Shown: piece after piece, positions 51,147-64,000 of the stretch
How positions within the stretch are numbered: the stretch's first letter is position 1
Layout of the letters: the number at the start of each line of letters is the position of its first letter
Source of the DNA: Pseudomonas fluorescens
Lineage (GTDB): Bacteria; Pseudomonadota; Gammaproteobacteria; Pseudomonadales; Pseudomonadaceae
Reading direction: 5' to 3'
NCBI RefSeq assembly: GCF_902497875.1
Contig: NZ_CABVHY010000015.1
Coordinates: forward strand, 62,001 to 126,000
Length of the DNA: 64,000 bases
Notes under the pieces: generated by a model
Told to the model about the DNA's origin: nothing
The model's database searches: none
What the model saw: only the letters and a program-made list of their open reading frames with translations
Made by a program: the position numbers and the translations under genes

Positions 51147-51191
51147 GCAACCTGCGATCGCCCTTTCAGGCTTTATTTACGGGAGGTCTTC

Positions 51192-52328
51192 TTGACTAAG
51201 CCAGCCATACTCGCCCTTGCTGATGGCAGCATTTTTCGCGGCGAAGCCATTGGAGCCGACGGTCAAACCGTTGGTGAGGTGGTGTTCAACACCGCCATGA
51301 CCGGCTATCAGGAAATCCTTACCGATCCTTCCTACGCCCAACAGATTGTTACCCTGACTTATCCGCACATCGGCAACACCGGCACTACGCCGGAAGATGC
51401 CGAGTCCGACCGCGTCTGGTCGGCTGGCCTGGTCATCCGTGACCTGCCGCTGGTGGCGAGCAACTGGCGTAACACGATGTCACTGTCCGATTACCTGCAA
51501 GCCAACAACGTTGTGGCAATCGCCGGTATCGACACGCGCCGCCTGACACGCATCCTGCGTGAGAAAGGCGCGCAGAACGGCTGCATCATGGCCGGCGACA
51601 ACATTTCCGACGAGGCGGCCATCGCTGCTGCTCGTGGCTTCCCTGGCCTCAAAGGCATGGACCTGGCGAAAGTTGTCAGCACCAAAGAGCAGTACGAGTG
51701 GCGCTCCACGGTCTGGGATCTGAAAACCGACAGCCACGCGACGATCGACGCCTCCGAGCTGCCGTACCACGTGGTTGCCTACGACTACGGCGTCAAGGTG
51801 AACATTCTGCGCATGCTGGTCGCGCGCGGTTGCCGCGTGACCGTAGTGCCGGCGCAAACCCCGGCCAGCGAAGCCCTGGCACTCAAGCCGGACGGCGTGT
51901 TCCTGTCCAACGGCCCTGGTGATCCGGAGCCTTGCGACTACGCGATCCAGGCGATCAAGGACATTCTGAAAACCGAGATCCCGGTGTTCGGCATCTGTCT
52001 CGGTCACCAGTTGCTGGCCCTGGCGTGCGGCGCCAAGACGGTGAAAATGGGTCACGGCCACCACGGTGCCAACCACCCGGTGCAGGATACGGACTCCGGT
52101 GTTGTGATGATCACCAGCCAGAACCACGGTTTTGCGGTGGACGAAGCGACCCTGCCAGCCAACGTTCGGGCGATCCACAAATCGCTGTTCGACGGCACCC
52201 TGCAAGGTATCGAGCTCACCGACAAGAACGCATTCAGCTTCCAGGGTCACCCTGAAGCGAGTCCGGGCCCGAATGACGTGTCGCCATTGTTCGATCGCTT
52301 CATCGACGCCATGGCCAAGCGCCGCTAA
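51192..52328 (+). CDS. carA: Carbamoyl-phosphate synthase small subunit
   Basis: 378-aa glutaminase subunit that supplies ammonia for carbamoyl phosphate (arginine and pyrimidine synthesis). The class I amidotransferase triad is Cys269 (GICLGHQ), His353 and Glu355 (QGHPEAS). The start is TTG 51192 with GGGAGG five bases upstream; no ATG is nearby. Followed by carB after 141 bases. Confidence 0.98.
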   Translation: MTKPAILALADGSIFRGEAIGADGQTVGEVVFNTAMTGYQEILTDPSYAQQIVTLTYPHIGNTGTTPEDAESDRVWSAGLVIRDLPLVASNWRNTMSLSDYLQANNVVAIAGIDTRRLTRILREKGAQNGCIMAGDNISDEAAIAAARGFPGLKGMDLAKVVSTKEQYEWRSTVWDLKTDSHATIDASELPYHVVAYDYGVKVNILRMLVARGCRVTVVPAQTPASEALALKPDGVFLSNGPGDPEPCDYAIQAIKDILKTEIPVFGICLGHQLLALACGAKTVKMGHGHHGANHPVQDTDSGVVMITSQNHGFAVDEATLPANVRAIHKSLFDGTLQGIELTDKNAFSFQGHPEASPGPNDVSPLFDRFIDAMAKRR

Positions 52329-52469
52329 TCGCGCCTTGAGAATGTAGCGAAAAGGCGCCTGAGGCGAGCCCGGTAACCCCGGCGAATTTCCCTCAGCCAC
52401 CTCGGAAAATGTTCAAGGCGGCCTCTCCTCCGGGATTGCCGTCGGACCTGCGGATTTGAGTGACAACTA

Positions 52470-55687
<3,218 letters not shown>

Positions 55688-55691
<4 letters not shown>

Positions 55692-56164
55692 TCAAATACC
55701 CAATGACCGTCCAGGGCGCAAAAGCCCTGGAAGAAGAGCACGCTCACCTGACCAAGGTCGTCCGTCCGAAGCTCAGCCAGGATATCGGTACGGCCCGCGA
55801 GTTGGGCGACTTGAAGGAAAACGCTGAATACCATGCCGCCCGCGAACAGCAGGGCATGGTCGAGGCGCGGATCCGTGCTATCGAAGGCCGCATGCAGAAC
55901 GCGGTGATCATCGATGTCACGAGCATTCCTCATACCGGCAAAGTGATTTTCGGCACCACCGTCGAAATCGCCAATGTTGAAACCGATGAAAGCGTCACGT
56001 ATCACATCGTTGGTGAAGACGAGGCTGACTTCAAGCAAGGCAAGATTTCGGTCGGCTCACCGCTGGCTCGCGCCTTGATTGCCAAGGAAGAGGGTGATGT
56101 GGTGGCAGTCAAAACGCCTGGCGGCGTTATCGAGTACGAGATTGTCGAAGTTCGTCACATTTGA
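55688..56164 (+). CDS. greA: Transcription elongation factor GreA
   Basis: 158 aa. N-terminal coiled coil with acidic tip ([20 protein letters not shown]) that enters the RNA polymerase channel to rescue backtracked complexes, and a C-terminal FKBP-like domain ([19 protein letters not shown]). Coupled to carB by ATGA. Confidence 0.98.
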
Positions 56165-56169
56165 ACTGA

Positions 56170-56192
56170 GGCGCCCGCTACGAGCGGGCGCC
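56170..56192 (+). terminator. GC-rich hairpin between greA and the membrane protein gene
   Basis: GGCGCCCGCT, loop ACG, AGCGGGCGCC. No T-run. It ends at the base before ATG 56193, so it could block ribosome access to that start as well as slow transcription. Confidence 0.55.
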
Positions 56193-56597
56193 ATGCTCTG
56201 GCAGCTGACCCAGATGTTGTGGGTGGGCGGCGTGTGGCTGCTGCACATTGGTCTGCTACCGGTGCTGGGGCAAATTGGCCTGGCACCGCTGCTGATCGAA
56301 GAGATTGGTAATCTGTTGAGTGCGCTGCTGGTAGGATTTGCGGCAGTGTGCGTGACTCTGCAGCTTCTGGTGCTGATACGGGCCTTGGGCCTGTCGAGTC
56401 TGTGGCGCGATATTCGTGGGCAATTGCTGCTGATGGCGCTGTATGGGTGCGGGATGTATTTCGCGGTGCGCATCGGTTTGCCGGAAGCGCTTCGCTGGCA
56501 GTTGTTCAGCTATCTGGTCTTGGGGTTTTCCGGTCTTGTGCTGGTACTGCAGCCAGTGCCAGGATGGAGCGGCAGGGTGCGCGAAGCACACCCTTGA
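56193..56597 (+). CDS. Membrane protein, DUF4149-like
   Basis: About 134-aa inner-membrane protein with four hydrophobic segments (MLWQLTQMLWVGGVWLLHIG and later LLSALLVGFAAVCVTLQLLVL). It resembles DUF4149 membrane proteins found beside greA in Pseudomonas. Function unknown. ATG 56193 is the plausible start; the frame is open further upstream inside greA. Confidence 0.75.
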   Translation: MLWQLTQMLWVGGVWLLHIGLLPVLGQIGLAPLLIEEIGNLLSALLVGFAAVCVTLQLLVLIRALGLSSLWRDIRGQLLLMALYGCGMYFAVRIGLPEALRWQLFSYLVLGFSGLVLVLQPVPGWSGRVREAHP

Positions 56598-56606
56598 CCC
56601 TTGAAA

Positions 56607-56915
56607 TCACTTGAAGCGATGAACGTTCGACAGCTGCTTGTTGACGCTGAAGTTCTTGCGGTAAATCAACGCCATTTTGCCGATGACTTGCACCAGATCC
56701 GCCTTGCCGGCCTTGCACAATTCGGCAACGGCACCGAGGCGCGATTCGCGTTCGAGGATGTTGAGCTTGATTTTGATCAGCTCGTGATCGCTCAATGCGC
56801 GTTCCAGTTCGGCTAACACACCTTCAGTCAAACCGTTATCAGCCACAGTCAATACTGGTTTCAGATGGTGGCCAATGGATTTGTACTGTTTCTTCTGCTC
56901 TTGAGTGAGCGGCAT
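56607..56915 (-). CDS. yhbY: RNA-binding protein YhbY
   Basis: 102-aa CRM-domain protein that binds pre-50S ribosomal particles. Hallmarks are LTQEQKKQYKSIGHHLKPVL, LIKIKLN and a C-terminal IGKMALIYRKN. Divergent from rlmE, the usual arrangement. Confidence 0.95.
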   Translation of the reverse strand: MPLTQEQKKQYKSIGHHLKPVLTVADNGLTEGVLAELERALSDHELIKIKLNILERESRLGAVAELCKAGKADLVQVIGKMALIYRKNFSVNKQLSNVHRFK

Positions 56916-57031
56916 AATCTGACCCCTGTGTCTGATCTTGTAAAAAGCGGCGGCCAGTTTACCCGAGCGAGTCCGGGACCGCCCAGTTAATCACGACCCG
57001 TTTATTTTTGAGTTTATTTTTGAGGTGGCCT

Positions 57032-57664
57032 GTGGCCCGTTCCAAGACAAGCCTTAAATGGCTGCAAGAACATTTCAACGACCCATTCGTGAAAATGGCG
57101 CAAAAAGACGGGTATCGCTCCCGTGCCAGCTACAAGCTGCTGGAGATCCAGGAAAGGGACCGTTTGATCCGTCCAGGCATGAGCGTGATCGACCTGGGCG
57201 CCGCGCCAGGGGGCTGGTCCCAGGTGACCAGTCGTCTGATTGGCGGGCAGGGGACCCTCATCGCTTCGGACATCCTTGAAATGGACAGCATCCCCGATGT
57301 GACCTTCATTCAGGGCGACTTTACTGAAGACGCGGTACTGGCGCAGATCCTCGAGGCGGTCGGAAATAAAGAAGTAGACCTTGTGATTTCCGATATGGCC
57401 CCCAATATGAGTGGACTGGCATCCGTTGATATGCCGAGATCGATGTTCCTGTGCGAGTTGGCACTGGATCTGGCGACTCGGGTACTCAAGCCGGGTGGTG
57501 ATTTCCTGATCAAGGTTTTCCAGGGTGAGGGTTTCGACGAGTACCACAAGAACGTGCGCAAGCAGTTCGAGAAGGTTACGACGCGCAAGCCGAAATCGTC
57601 GCGCGACCGCTCCCGCGAGCAGTACCTGCTGGGCCGTGGTTTCCGCGGGCGCAGCGAGGAGTAG
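57032..57664 (+). CDS. rlmE: 23S rRNA 2'-O-ribose methyltransferase RlmE (FtsJ)
   Basis: 210-aa enzyme that methylates U2552 of 23S rRNA. AdoMet motif [14 protein letters not shown]; catalytic Lys-Asp-Lys-Glu set visible in [21 protein letters not shown] and [10 protein letters not shown]. Start GTG 57032 follows GAGGTGG and gives the family start [14 protein letters not shown]; an ATG-like start at 57008 is rejected. Confidence 0.96.
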   Translation: MARSKTSLKWLQEHFNDPFVKMAQKDGYRSRASYKLLEIQERDRLIRPGMSVIDLGAAPGGWSQVTSRLIGGQGTLIASDILEMDSIPDVTFIQGDFTEDAVLAQILEAVGNKEVDLVISDMAPNMSGLASVDMPRSMFLCELALDLATRVLKPGGDFLIKVFQGEGFDEYHKNVRKQFEKVTTRKPKSSRDRSREQYLLGRGFRGRSEE

Positions 57665-57854
57665 GGAATTTTCGACCGAGGCGATAGGATTTTCGTATTT
57701 CGCCTTGTGAGCATTAGCGAATATTGTGTAGAAAGTGTTTCACAAAGGGTTACAGACAGCGCCTGCCAGAGCTGTAGGTAATGTAGTAAGTTAGGCCGGT
57801 GAATATCATGCGAAGCGCGCGCCAGTAGCGGAGCTTGCTTCAGAGGGTAGTTAA

Positions 57855-59771
57855 TTGAACGATATGGCAAAGAATCTGATCCTGTGGTTGATCATCGCGG
57901 CTGTCCTGGTGACGGTGATGAACAACTTCTCCAGCCCTAACGAGCCGCAGACCCTCAACTATTCCGACTTCATCCAGCAAGTGAAGGATGGCAAGGTCGA
58001 GCGCGTCGCTGTAGATGGTTATGTGATCACCGGCAAGCGCGCCGATGGCGACAGCTTCAAGACCATTCGTCCGGCGATCCAGGACAATGGCCTGATCGGC
58101 GACCTGGTGGAAAACAATGTGGCTGTCGAAGGCAAGCTGCCTGAGCAGCAAAGCATCTGGACCCAACTCCTGGTCGCCAGCTTCCCGATCCTGGTGATCA
58201 TCGCCGTGTTCATGTTCTTCATGCGCCAGATGCAGGGCGGTGCGGGCGGCAAGGGCGGGCCGATGAGCTTCGGCAAGAGCAAGGCACGCCTGCTGTCCGA
58301 AGACCAGGTGAAAACTACCCTGGGCGACGTTGCCGGCTGTGATGAAGCCAAGGAAGAAGTGGGCGAGCTGGTCGAGTTCCTGCGCGACCCGGGCAAGTTC
58401 CAGCGCCTGGGCGGTCGTATTCCGCGCGGTGTGCTGATGGTCGGTCCTCCAGGTACTGGTAAAACCTTGCTGGCCAAGGCGATTGCCGGCGAAGCCAAAG
58501 TGCCGTTCTTCACCATTTCCGGTTCCGATTTCGTCGAGATGTTCGTCGGTGTCGGCGCCAGCCGTGTTCGCGACATGTTCGAACAGGCCAAGAAACACGC
58601 ACCCTGCATCATCTTTATCGATGAAATCGATGCCGTCGGTCGTCACCGTGGCGCCGGCATGGGTGGTGGTCACGATGAGCGCGAGCAGACTCTCAACCAG
58701 TTGCTGGTAGAGATGGATGGTTTCGAAATGAATGACGGCATCATCGTCATTGCCGCAACCAACCGTCCTGACGTGCTCGACCCGGCATTGCTGCGTCCAG
58801 GCCGTTTCGACCGCCAGGTCGTGGTGGGTCTGCCGGACATTCGTGGTCGCGAACAGATTCTGAAAGTTCACATGCGTAAAGTGCCGATGGGTGACGACGT
58901 CGCTCCGGCAGTCATCGCACGGGGTACTCCAGGCTTCTCCGGTGCCGATCTGGCCAACCTGGTGAACGAAGCCTCGCTGTTTGCTGCCCGCACGGGCAAA
59001 CGCGTGGTCGAGATGAAAGAGTTCGAACTGGCCAAGGACAAGATCATGATGGGCGCAGAGCGCAAATCCATGGTCATGTCCGAAAAAGAGAAGCAGAACA
59101 CGGCTTACCACGAAGCGGGTCACGCTATCGTCGGTCGTGTTGTGCCTGAGCATGATCCGGTCTACAAGGTCTCGATCATCCCTCGCGGTCGTGCGCTGGG
59201 TGTGACCATGTTCCTGCCGGAAGAAGACCGCTACAGCCTGTCCAAGCGTGCATTGATCAGTCAGATCTGCTCGCTGTACGGCGGCCGGATTGCTGAAGAA
59301 ATGACCCTGGGCTTCGACGGTGTCACCACCGGTGCCTCCAACGACATCATGCGCGCCAGCCAGATTGCGCGGAACATGGTGACCAAATGGGGTCTGTCGG
59401 AAAAACTCGGTCCGCTGATGTACGCCGAAGAAGAAGGCGAAATGTTCCTGGGTCGCGGCGGCAGCCAACACGCCAGTTTCTCGGGCGAGACCGCGAAGCT
59501 GATCGACTCCGAGGTACGCAGCATCATTGACCAGTGCTACGGCACGGCCAAGCAGATCCTCACCGATAACCGCGACAAGCTCGACGCCATGGCAGATGCC
59601 TTGATGAAGTACGAGACCATCGATGCCGAGCAGATCGACGACATCATGGCAGGTCGGACTCCACGCGAGCCTCGTGACTGGTCGGGTGGTACCGGTACTT
59701 CCGGAACACCTCCGGTAGTGCAGGGTGAGCGTCCGGAAACGCCCATCGGTGGTCCGGCTGCCGACGTCTAA
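57855..59771 (+). CDS. ftsH: ATP-dependent zinc metalloprotease FtsH
   Basis: 638-aa membrane protease. Two membrane segments ([18 protein letters not shown] and the one at about 95-115); AAA domain with Walker A GPPGTGKT (near 197) and Walker [12 protein letters not shown]; zinc protease motif HEAGH with first His at about residue 419. Degrades LpxC, sigma-32 and damaged membrane proteins. TTG 57855 fits GAGGGTAG spacing; ATG 57864 is the alternative start. Confidence 0.98.
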   Translation: MNDMAKNLILWLIIAAVLVTVMNNFSSPNEPQTLNYSDFIQQVKDGKVERVAVDGYVITGKRADGDSFKTIRPAIQDNGLIGDLVENNVAVEGKLPEQQSIWTQLLVASFPILVIIAVFMFFMRQMQGGAGGKGGPMSFGKSKARLLSEDQVKTTLGDVAGCDEAKEEVGELVEFLRDPGKFQRLGGRIPRGVLMVGPPGTGKTLLAKAIAGEAKVPFFTISGSDFVEMFVGVGASRVRDMFEQAKKHAPCIIFIDEIDAVGRHRGAGMGGGHDEREQTLNQLLVEMDGFEMNDGIIVIAATNRPDVLDPALLRPGRFDRQVVVGLPDIRGREQILKVHMRKVPMGDDVAPAVIARGTPGFSGADLANLVNEASLFAARTGKRVVEMKEFELAKDKIMMGAERKSMVMSEKEKQNTAYHEAGHAIVGRVVPEHDPVYKVSIIPRGRALGVTMFLPEEDRYSLSKRALISQICSLYGGRIAEEMTLGFDGVTTGASNDIMRASQIARNMVTKWGLSEKLGPLMYAEEEGEMFLGRGGSQHASFSGETAKLIDSEVRSIIDQCYGTAKQILTDNRDKLDAMADALMKYETIDAEQIDDIMAGRTPREPRDWSGGTGTSGTPPVVQGERPETPIGGPAADV

Positions 59772-59779
59772 GGTTTGAA

Positions 59780-60631
59780 ATGACTTCTGTACAGTCCTCG
59801 ACCCGGTTGCCTTGCGGCAACCGGGTTCTTGATTTGGCCCACACGCACGTGATGGGTATTCTTAATGTTACTCCTGATTCCTTCTCCGACGGTGGCCGTT
59901 TCAGCCAGCTGGATGCGGCCTTGCGCCATGCCGAAGCAATGGTTGCGGCGGGTGCTACGCTGATCGATGTCGGCGGTGAGTCGACCCGGCCTGGTGCGCG
60001 GGTGGTTTCCCCGACCGAAGAACTTGAGCGTGTGGCGCCCATTGTCGAGCGGATCCATCGTGAACTGGATGTGATCATCTCGGTCGATACCTCGACACCC
60101 GCGGTCATGCGTGAAACCGCGCGACTGGGTGCGGGTCTGATCAACGATGTGCGTGCATTGCGCCGTGATGGAGCGCTTGATGCAGCAGCAGCCACGGGGC
60201 TTGCGGTGTGTCTGATGCATATGCTCGGCGAGCCCGGGGATATGCAGGACGATCCACGGTACCAGGACGTGACCCGCGAAGTGGGTGCGTTCCTGGCCGA
60301 GCGCATGGCCCAGTGTGAGTCGGTGGGGATCCCTGCCGAGCGGATCATTCTCGATCCAGGCTTCGGTTTTGCGAAAAACCTGCAGCACAATTTGAGTCTG
60401 TTCAAACATATGGAAGCGCTGCATGCCTTGGGCCGACCTCTCCTGGTCGGAGTTTCGCGCAAGAGCATGATCGGCATGGCATTAAATCGTCCGGTCGGAG
60501 AGCGGCTGCACGGCGGTCTGGCTCTCGCGGCGCTGGCTATGGTCAAGGGTGCGCGGATCTTGCGCGTGCATGACGTGGCCGAAACAGTAGATGTGGTACG
60601 GATGATCGCAGCAGTAGAATCAGCCGAATAA
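59780..60631 (+). CDS. folP: Dihydropteroate synthase
   Basis: 283-aa folate enzyme, the sulfonamide target. [15 protein letters not shown] (pterin/PABA site), [11 protein letters not shown] and GVSRKSMIG are all present. Nine bases from ftsH and 16 before glmM, an order seen in many bacteria. Confidence 0.98.
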   Translation: MTSVQSSTRLPCGNRVLDLAHTHVMGILNVTPDSFSDGGRFSQLDAALRHAEAMVAAGATLIDVGGESTRPGARVVSPTEELERVAPIVERIHRELDVIISVDTSTPAVMRETARLGAGLINDVRALRRDGALDAAAATGLAVCLMHMLGEPGDMQDDPRYQDVTREVGAFLAERMAQCESVGIPAERIILDPGFGFAKNLQHNLSLFKHMEALHALGRPLLVGVSRKSMIGMALNRPVGERLHGGLALAALAMVKGARILRVHDVAETVDVVRMIAAVESAE

Positions 60632-60647
60632 GAATGATGGAGTACTT

Positions 60648-61985
60648 ATGACGAAAAAATATTTTGGCACTGACGGCATTCGCGGTCGGGTCGGCGAATT
60701 CCCTATTACTCCTGATTTCATGCTCAAGCTCGGTTGGGCTGCGGGCATGGCCTTTCGCAGCATGGGCGCCTGTCGGGTGCTGGTGGGCAAGGACACGCGG
60801 ATCTCCGGCTACATGTTCGAATCTGCCCTGGAGGCCGGTCTGTCCGCCGCTGGGGCTGATGTAATGCTCTTGGGGCCGATGCCGACACCGGCAATCGCCT
60901 ACCTGACCCGCACCTTCCAGGGCGAGGCCGGTATTGTGATTAGTGCTTCGCACAACCCGCATGACGACAATGGCATCAAATTCTTTTCCGGACAGGGCAC
61001 CAAGCTGCCGGACGATATCGAATTGATGATCGAAGAGCTGCTCGAAGCGCCGATGACAGTCGTCGAGTCGAGCAAGATCGGCAAAGTTTCGCGGATCAAC
61101 GATGCGTCCGGTCGGTATATCGAATTCTGTAAAAGCAGCGTGCCGACCGGTACCAGTTTTTCCGGTCTGAAGATCGTTATCGATTGCGCCCACGGTGCTA
61201 CCTACAAGGTGGCTCCAAGCGTCTTTCGTGAGTTGGGTGCGCAGGTCACCGTGCTGTCCGCTCAACCCAATGGTTTGAACATCAATGACAACTGTGGCTC
61301 GACTCATATGGGTCAACTGCAGGCAGCCGTGCTCGCCGAACATGCCGATCTGGGTATCGCCTTCGATGGCGATGGCGATCGGGTATTGATGGTCGATCAC
61401 ACGGGCGCGATAGTCGATGGTGATGAATTGTTGTTCATCATTGCCCGCGATCTGCATGAGCGTAATAAGCTGCAGGGTGGTGTGGTCGGGACTCTGATGA
61501 GTAATCTGGGGCTGGAGCTGGCTCTGGCTGACCTGGGTATCCCGTTCATCCGTGCCAATGTCGGTGACCGCTATGTGATTTCCGAGCTGCTTGAGCGCAA
61601 CTGGCAGGTTGGCGGTGAGAACTCCGGGCACATTGTCTGTTTCCAGCACACCACTACCGGCGATGCGATCATTGCGGCGCTGCAGGTCTTGATGGCCTTG
61701 AAGAGTCGTGGCGAGAGTCTGGCGCAGTGCCGTCAGGCGGTGCGCAAGTGTCCTCAGGTTCTGGTCAATGTGCGTTTCTCGGGCGGTGCGAATCCGGTCG
61801 AGGATGCCGCGGTAAAAGAGGCGTGTGCCCGTGTTACCGCACAGATGGCTGGGCGTGGACGGGTGCTGTTGCGCAAATCCGGCACCGAGCCATTGGTTCG
61901 CGTAATGGTCGAAGGTGATGACGAAACCCAGGTTCGCGGTTATGCCGACGAGCTGGCAAAACTGGTTGCTGAAGTTTCTGCCTGA
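60648..61985 (+). CDS. glmM: Phosphoglucosamine mutase
   Basis: 445-aa enzyme that makes glucosamine-1-phosphate for cell wall and LPS. Opens [17 protein letters not shown]; active-site phosphoserine Ser101 in [12 protein letters not shown]; metal-binding DGDGDR. Confidence 0.98.
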   Translation: MTKKYFGTDGIRGRVGEFPITPDFMLKLGWAAGMAFRSMGACRVLVGKDTRISGYMFESALEAGLSAAGADVMLLGPMPTPAIAYLTRTFQGEAGIVISASHNPHDDNGIKFFSGQGTKLPDDIELMIEELLEAPMTVVESSKIGKVSRINDASGRYIEFCKSSVPTGTSFSGLKIVIDCAHGATYKVAPSVFRELGAQVTVLSAQPNGLNINDNCGSTHMGQLQAAVLAEHADLGIAFDGDGDRVLMVDHTGAIVDGDELLFIIARDLHERNKLQGGVVGTLMSNLGLELALADLGIPFIRANVGDRYVISELLERNWQVGGENSGHIVCFQHTTTGDAIIAALQVLMALKSRGESLAQCRQAVRKCPQVLVNVRFSGGANPVEDAAVKEACARVTAQMAGRGRVLLRKSGTEPLVRVMVEGDDETQVRGYADELAKLVAEVSA

Positions 61986-62051
61986 TTTCGGCTTGCCAGT
62001 GTTGATGCGGTTGGGTAACATCTGCGCCCACTTTGACCGACGAGGTACAGC

Positions 62052-62807
62052 ATGCGTCGCCCTATGGTAGCTGGTAACTGGAAGATGCACGGTACCCGCG
62101 CCAGCGTCGCTGAGCTGATCAATGGCCTTAGTCATATGGCCTTGCCGAGCGGTGTTGATGTTGCGGTATTCCCGCCTTGCTTGTTTGTCAATCAAGTGAT
62201 TGATGGCTTGAAAGGCACGTCGATTTCGGTCGGCGCGCAGAATTCTGCGGTGGAAGCCATGCAAGGTGCCTTGACTGGTGAAATTGCGCCAAGTCAATTG
62301 GCGGATGCAGGTTGTTCCCTGGTACTGGTTGGGCATTCCGAACGTCGCCTGATCATGGGTGAACAGGACGGTGTGCTCAATCGCAAGTTTGCAGCGGCCC
62401 AGGCCTGCGGTCTGATTCCGGTGTTGTGTGTAGGGGAAACCCTCGAGCAGCGCGAAGCCGGAAAGACGCTGGAGGTTGTCGGGCGTCAGCTGAGTAGTAT
62501 CATTGAAGAGCTGGGCGTCGATGCGCTTGCAAAGGCAGTCATCGCTTACGAGCCGGTCTGGGCCATTGGCACCGGGCTGACTGCTTCACCGCAACAGGCG
62601 CAGGATGTGCACGCAGCCATCCGCGCGCAGTTGGCGGCAGAAAATTCTGAAGTCGCACAAGGTGTGCGACTTCTATACGGCGGCAGCGTGAAGGCGGCCA
62701 ATGCGGTCGAACTGTTCGGCATGCCGGATATCGATGGGGGGCTCATTGGTGGAGCTTCCCTGAATGCAGATGAGTTCGGTGCGATTTGTCGCGCCGCGGG
62801 AAACTGA
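62052..62807 (+). CDS. tpiA: Triose-phosphate isomerase
   Basis: 251 aa. NWKMHG with catalytic Lys, LVGHSERR with the catalytic His and [11 protein letters not shown] with the catalytic Glu. Phosphate loop [10 protein letters not shown]. Just before secG. Confidence 0.98.
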   Translation: MRRPMVAGNWKMHGTRASVAELINGLSHMALPSGVDVAVFPPCLFVNQVIDGLKGTSISVGAQNSAVEAMQGALTGEIAPSQLADAGCSLVLVGHSERRLIMGEQDGVLNRKFAAAQACGLIPVLCVGETLEQREAGKTLEVVGRQLSSIIEELGVDALAKAVIAYEPVWAIGTGLTASPQQAQDVHAAIRAQLAAENSEVAQGVRLLYGGSVKAANAVELFGMPDIDGGLIGGASLNADEFGAICRAAGN

Positions 62808-62811
62808 AAAA

Positions 62812-63195
62812 ATGCTGGAAACAGTCGTAGTCGTTTTTCATCTGCTGGGCGCGTTGGGCGTAATTGCTCTGGTATTGCTGCAGCAGGGTAAAGGTGCGGA
62901 CGCTGGCGCGTCTTTCGGAGCAGGTGCTTCAAATACTGTGTTCGGAAGCCAAGGTTCCTCTACCTTTCTTAGTAAGTTTACTGCTATACTTGCCGCAGGT
63001 TTCTTCATAACCAGCTTAGGGTTAGGTTACTTTGCTAAAGAGAAGGCTCAAGAGCTGACTCAAGTAGGTTTGCCAAATCCAGCAGTGTTGGAAGTTCCAG
63101 TGCAAAAACCGGCTTCTGATGATGTACCGGTGCTTCAAGAGCAAAAGTCGGCACCTACTGCGACTGACGTACCTCCAGCTCAAGAGCAAAAGTAA
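62812..63195 (+). CDS. secG: Protein-export membrane protein SecG
   Basis: 127-aa SecYEG subunit. Two membrane segments ([20 protein letters not shown] and [19 protein letters not shown]) and [20 protein letters not shown] between. The C-terminal 50 residues are Pro/Gln/Ala-rich. ATG 62812 (five bases after tpiA) is chosen over 62764 inside tpiA. Confidence 0.95.
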   Translation: MLETVVVVFHLLGALGVIALVLLQQGKGADAGASFGAGASNTVFGSQGSSTFLSKFTAILAAGFFITSLGLGYFAKEKAQELTQVGLPNPAVLEVPVQKPASDDVPVLQEQKSAPTATDVPPAQEQK

Positions 63196-63223
63196 GAAGG
63201 GTTTCAGGTAGTATTGTTGTATT

Positions 63224-63309
63224 GCCGAGGTGGTGGAATTGGTAGACACGCAACCTTGAGGTGGTTGTGCCCATAGGGTGTAGGGGTTCGAGTCCCCTTC
63301 TCGGTACCA
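63224..63309 (+). tRNA. tRNA-Leu (GAG)
   Basis: 86 nt. Anticodon GAG in CCTTGAGG; a long variable arm as in class II tRNAs; T-arm GGGGTTCGAGTCCCC; CCA encoded. Starts GCCGAGG, with a G-U closing pair. Lies after secG as is usual in Pseudomonas. Confidence 0.95.
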
Positions 63310-63320
63310 ATTATCAGGAG

Positions 63321-63344
63321 AGCCCGCTGTTGCGGGCTTTCTTG
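63321..63344 (+). terminator. Terminator after tRNA-Leu
   Basis: AGCCCGC, loop TGTT, GCGGGCT, then TTTCTT. It lies 12 bases after the tRNA. Confidence 0.8.
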
Positions 63345-63404
63345 TAGGTGGAGGTTCGATTGACCCTGAAAGGGATCGGTCGTATACTTCCGCCCCAGCT
63401 TTGT

Positions 63405-63481
<77 letters not shown>

Positions 63482-63490
63482 GTTTTAGCG

Positions 63491-63513
63491 GAGCCCCTTT
63501 TCAGGGGCTTTTT
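63491..63513 (+). terminator. Terminator after tRNA-fMet
   Basis: AGCCCC, loop, GGGGCT then TTTTT just downstream of the tRNA. The rimP gene follows. Confidence 0.8.
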
Positions 63514-63623
63514 GTTAGCTGGACACTTTATAACGGCGTTATTCGACGGCGTTTCAGGGATGGGCGCTTCGCCCATTTTTTTTTATTTATACAGCATGCA
63601 AAACATGCACGAGGGGGTTCAGG

Positions 63624-64000
63624 TGTCGAGCAAGCTAGAACAGTTGCAGGCCTTGCTGGCCCCGGTGGTCGTGGCCCTTGGCTATGAATGCTGGGGTATT
63701 GAGTTTTCAGCTCAAGGTCGCCACTCACTGCTACGCGTTTATATCGATAAGGAAGGCGGTGTTTTGGTGGATGACTGCGCCATCGTCAGCCGTCAGATCA
63801 GCGGTCTCCTGGATGTTGAAGATCCGATCGCTGTTGAATACACCCTTGAAGTTTCCTCGCCTGGCATGGAACGCCCACTGTTCACTCTTGAGCAGTTTGC
63901 AAAATTTGCCGGTGAACAAGTGAAGATCAAGCTGCGCTCGCCTTTTGAAGGTCGACGCAATTTTCAAGGCCTTCTGCGCGGCGTAGAAGAGCAGGACATC
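63624..64000 (+). CDS. rimP: Ribosome maturation factor RimP (cut by window end)
   Basis: The open frame from GTG 63624 (GAGGGGG upstream) runs to the window edge with no stop, 125 codons seen. It reads [27 protein letters not shown] and [15 protein letters not shown], which is the RimP family (about 150-160 aa in full). Needed for 30S subunit assembly; normally heads the rimP-nusA-infB operon. Confidence 0.95.

Overview
The window reads as chromosome of a Pseudomonas, most likely of the fluorescens group. The evidence is the gene order fur/omlA, recN, grpE-dnaK-dnaJ-dapB-carA-carB-greA-yhbY-rlmE-ftsH-folP-glmM-tpiA-secG-tRNA-tRNA-rimP, the OprD porin, the Pseudomonas-type tmRNA, and repeat elements of the GTAGGAGCTGCCGC and GCGGGAGC..GCTCCCGC kinds. 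No gene interrupts the housekeeping block from about 40.2 kb to the right edge, which is cut inside rimP.

Layout. 0.2-8.2 kb: an OprD porin, a three-gene KaiC-like ATPase/histidine kinase operon on the minus strand, an alpha/beta hydrolase with a DUF3079 protein, and small Pseudomonas-specific genes. 8.4-30.5 kb: a genomic island at the 3' end of ssrA. A P4-type integrase lies next to ssrA, and two degraded copies of the ssrA 3' end lie on the far side (8436-8484 and 9633-9659), with a paralogue of the small exported protein that normally sits beside ssrA. The island carries an isochorismatase pseudogene, an IS66 tnpA remnant, a possible DEDD-type exonuclease, three orphan genes, a tightly coupled six-gene defence-like operon, and a right-hand module of a DUF3987 protein, a second tyrosine recombinase and small coupled ORFs. 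31.5-40.1 kb: a lactate utilisation operon (permease, LutA, LutB, LutC, FAD/Fe-S lactate dehydrogenase) divergent from a GntR regulator with a perfect operator between them. 40.2-64 kb: core genes.

The most notable system is at 12986-23582. In transcription order it encodes an excisionase-type HTH protein, a DUF499-like P-loop ATPase, a small PglZ-like phosphatase-fold protein, a DUF1156 adenine-specific DNA methylase with zinc-ribbon cysteines, a 172-residue protein of unknown family, and a SNF2 helicase. The first two junctions overlap by one base (TAATG, TGATG) and the methylase/172-aa junction is ATGA. The parts are those of BREX and DISARM phage-defence systems, but the set matches neither exactly: no BrxA, BrxB, BrxL, DrmA, DrmB or DrmC is visible. 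It is best described as a BREX/DISARM-related methylase-ATPase-PglZ-helicase cassette.

Readable regulation in the core region includes an LldR-type operator at 39122, a LexA box at 45859 upstream of recN, a sigma-32 promoter at 46003 upstream of grpE, and an intrinsic terminator in the carA leader at 51109-51146 that could act as an attenuator. Functional names come from motif reading by eye; no database search was run.
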